Assembly: GCA_964617995.1 (NCBI GenBank)
Contig: CAZTXD010000187.1
Location: 1-5,630 of the forward strand
DNA length: 5,630 nt
Direction of reading: 5' to 3'
From: CAZTXD01 sp964617995
Lineage (GTDB): Bacteria > Actinomycetota > Acidimicrobiia > Spongiisociales > ZC4RG35
Shown: positions 5,569-5,630 of the stretch, piece by piece
Layout of the letters: the number at the start of each line of letters is the position of its first letter
Numbering within the stretch: the first letter of the stretch is position 1
Notes under the pieces: model-generated
The model's input: the letters and a program-made list of their open reading frames with translations, nothing else
Databases searched by the model: none
Told to the model about the DNA's origin: nothing
Program-made: the position numbers and the translations under genes

Positions 5569-5630
5569 GCTCCCGGCGGTGAGTGATCTGGGCGCCTCGT
5601 TTGGTGCCAGTGTCGGGCGTGCGCGAGGAG

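Larger units (their letters stand above)
5324..5630. other. Non-coding region after tRNA-Pro, no gene recognised
   Basis: These 307 bases contain the post-tRNA hairpin, the short tandem repeat and the nested inverted repeats listed separately. The open frame running through the tRNA into this stretch is of low complexity and unconvincing. Two open frames with GTG starts (5579 and 5583) reach the window end, so a rightward gene may begin here, but neither has a convincing Shine-Dalgarno or recognisable protein sequence. I see no copy of the tRNA 3' end that would mark an integration site. Confidence 0.6.

Noticed and set aside
5263..5586. 107-codon plus-strand frame starting inside tRNA-Pro
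   Set aside because: It begins within the tRNA, runs through the terminator hairpin, has no Shine-Dalgarno and has no recognisable sequence.
5300..5630. Integration site (att) at the 3' end of tRNA-Pro
   Set aside because: No second copy of the tRNA 3' end and no integrase is present in the window, so there is no evidence beyond the tRNA itself.
1..5630. tRNA-Sec gene or a SECIS-containing selenoprotein gene alongside selAB
   Set aside because: The only tRNA cloverleaf found is tRNA-Pro(CGG), and all five proteins are complete without reading through a UGA.

Overview
The window looks like chromosome from a GC-rich member of the Actinomycetota. A WhiB-family iron-sulfur regulator, a family essentially confined to that phylum, gives the phylum. 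GTG and TTG starts, TANNNT-type -10 elements placed almost on top of start codons, and heavy G/C use at third codon positions fit this. An Acidimicrobiia-like lineage is my guess, not something the sequence proves.

Layout. Positions 1-125 are the upstream region of selA, with a 15-bp imperfect direct repeat. Positions 126-1445 (+) encode SelA and 1442-3193 (+) encode SelB, overlapping by ATGA: together they are the tRNA-dependent selenocysteine synthesis and insertion operon. Facing it, and ending only 14 bp away, is a small whiB-like gene (3208-3462, -). Upstream of that on the same strand is a full-length NfeD-family membrane protein (3545-4795, -) whose ClpP-like domain appears to have lost its catalytic Ser and Lys. 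A 59-bp divergent intergenic region separates it from a stand-alone receiver-domain protein (4855-5223, +); both of these genes appear to be (nearly) leaderless. A tRNA-Pro(CGG) gene with encoded CCA (5247-5323, +) follows, then a long hairpin. The last 300 bases hold no recognisable gene but contain a perfect 10+10 palindrome nested within a wider inverted repeat, possibly an operator or a remnant of a small mobile element.

How the parts work together. SelA converts Ser-tRNA(Sec) to Sec-tRNA(Sec), and SelB carries it to UGA codons marked by a SECIS hairpin, so the host should make at least one selenoprotein. The other partners (selD, selC/tRNA-Sec and the selenoproteins) are not in this window. 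The remaining genes look like ordinary housekeeping and signalling genes with no clear functional link to the sel operon. I see no defence system, CRISPR array, transposase or phage gene. The points most worth a second look are the protease-dead NfeD, the paired leaderless promoters and the palindromic region at the right end.
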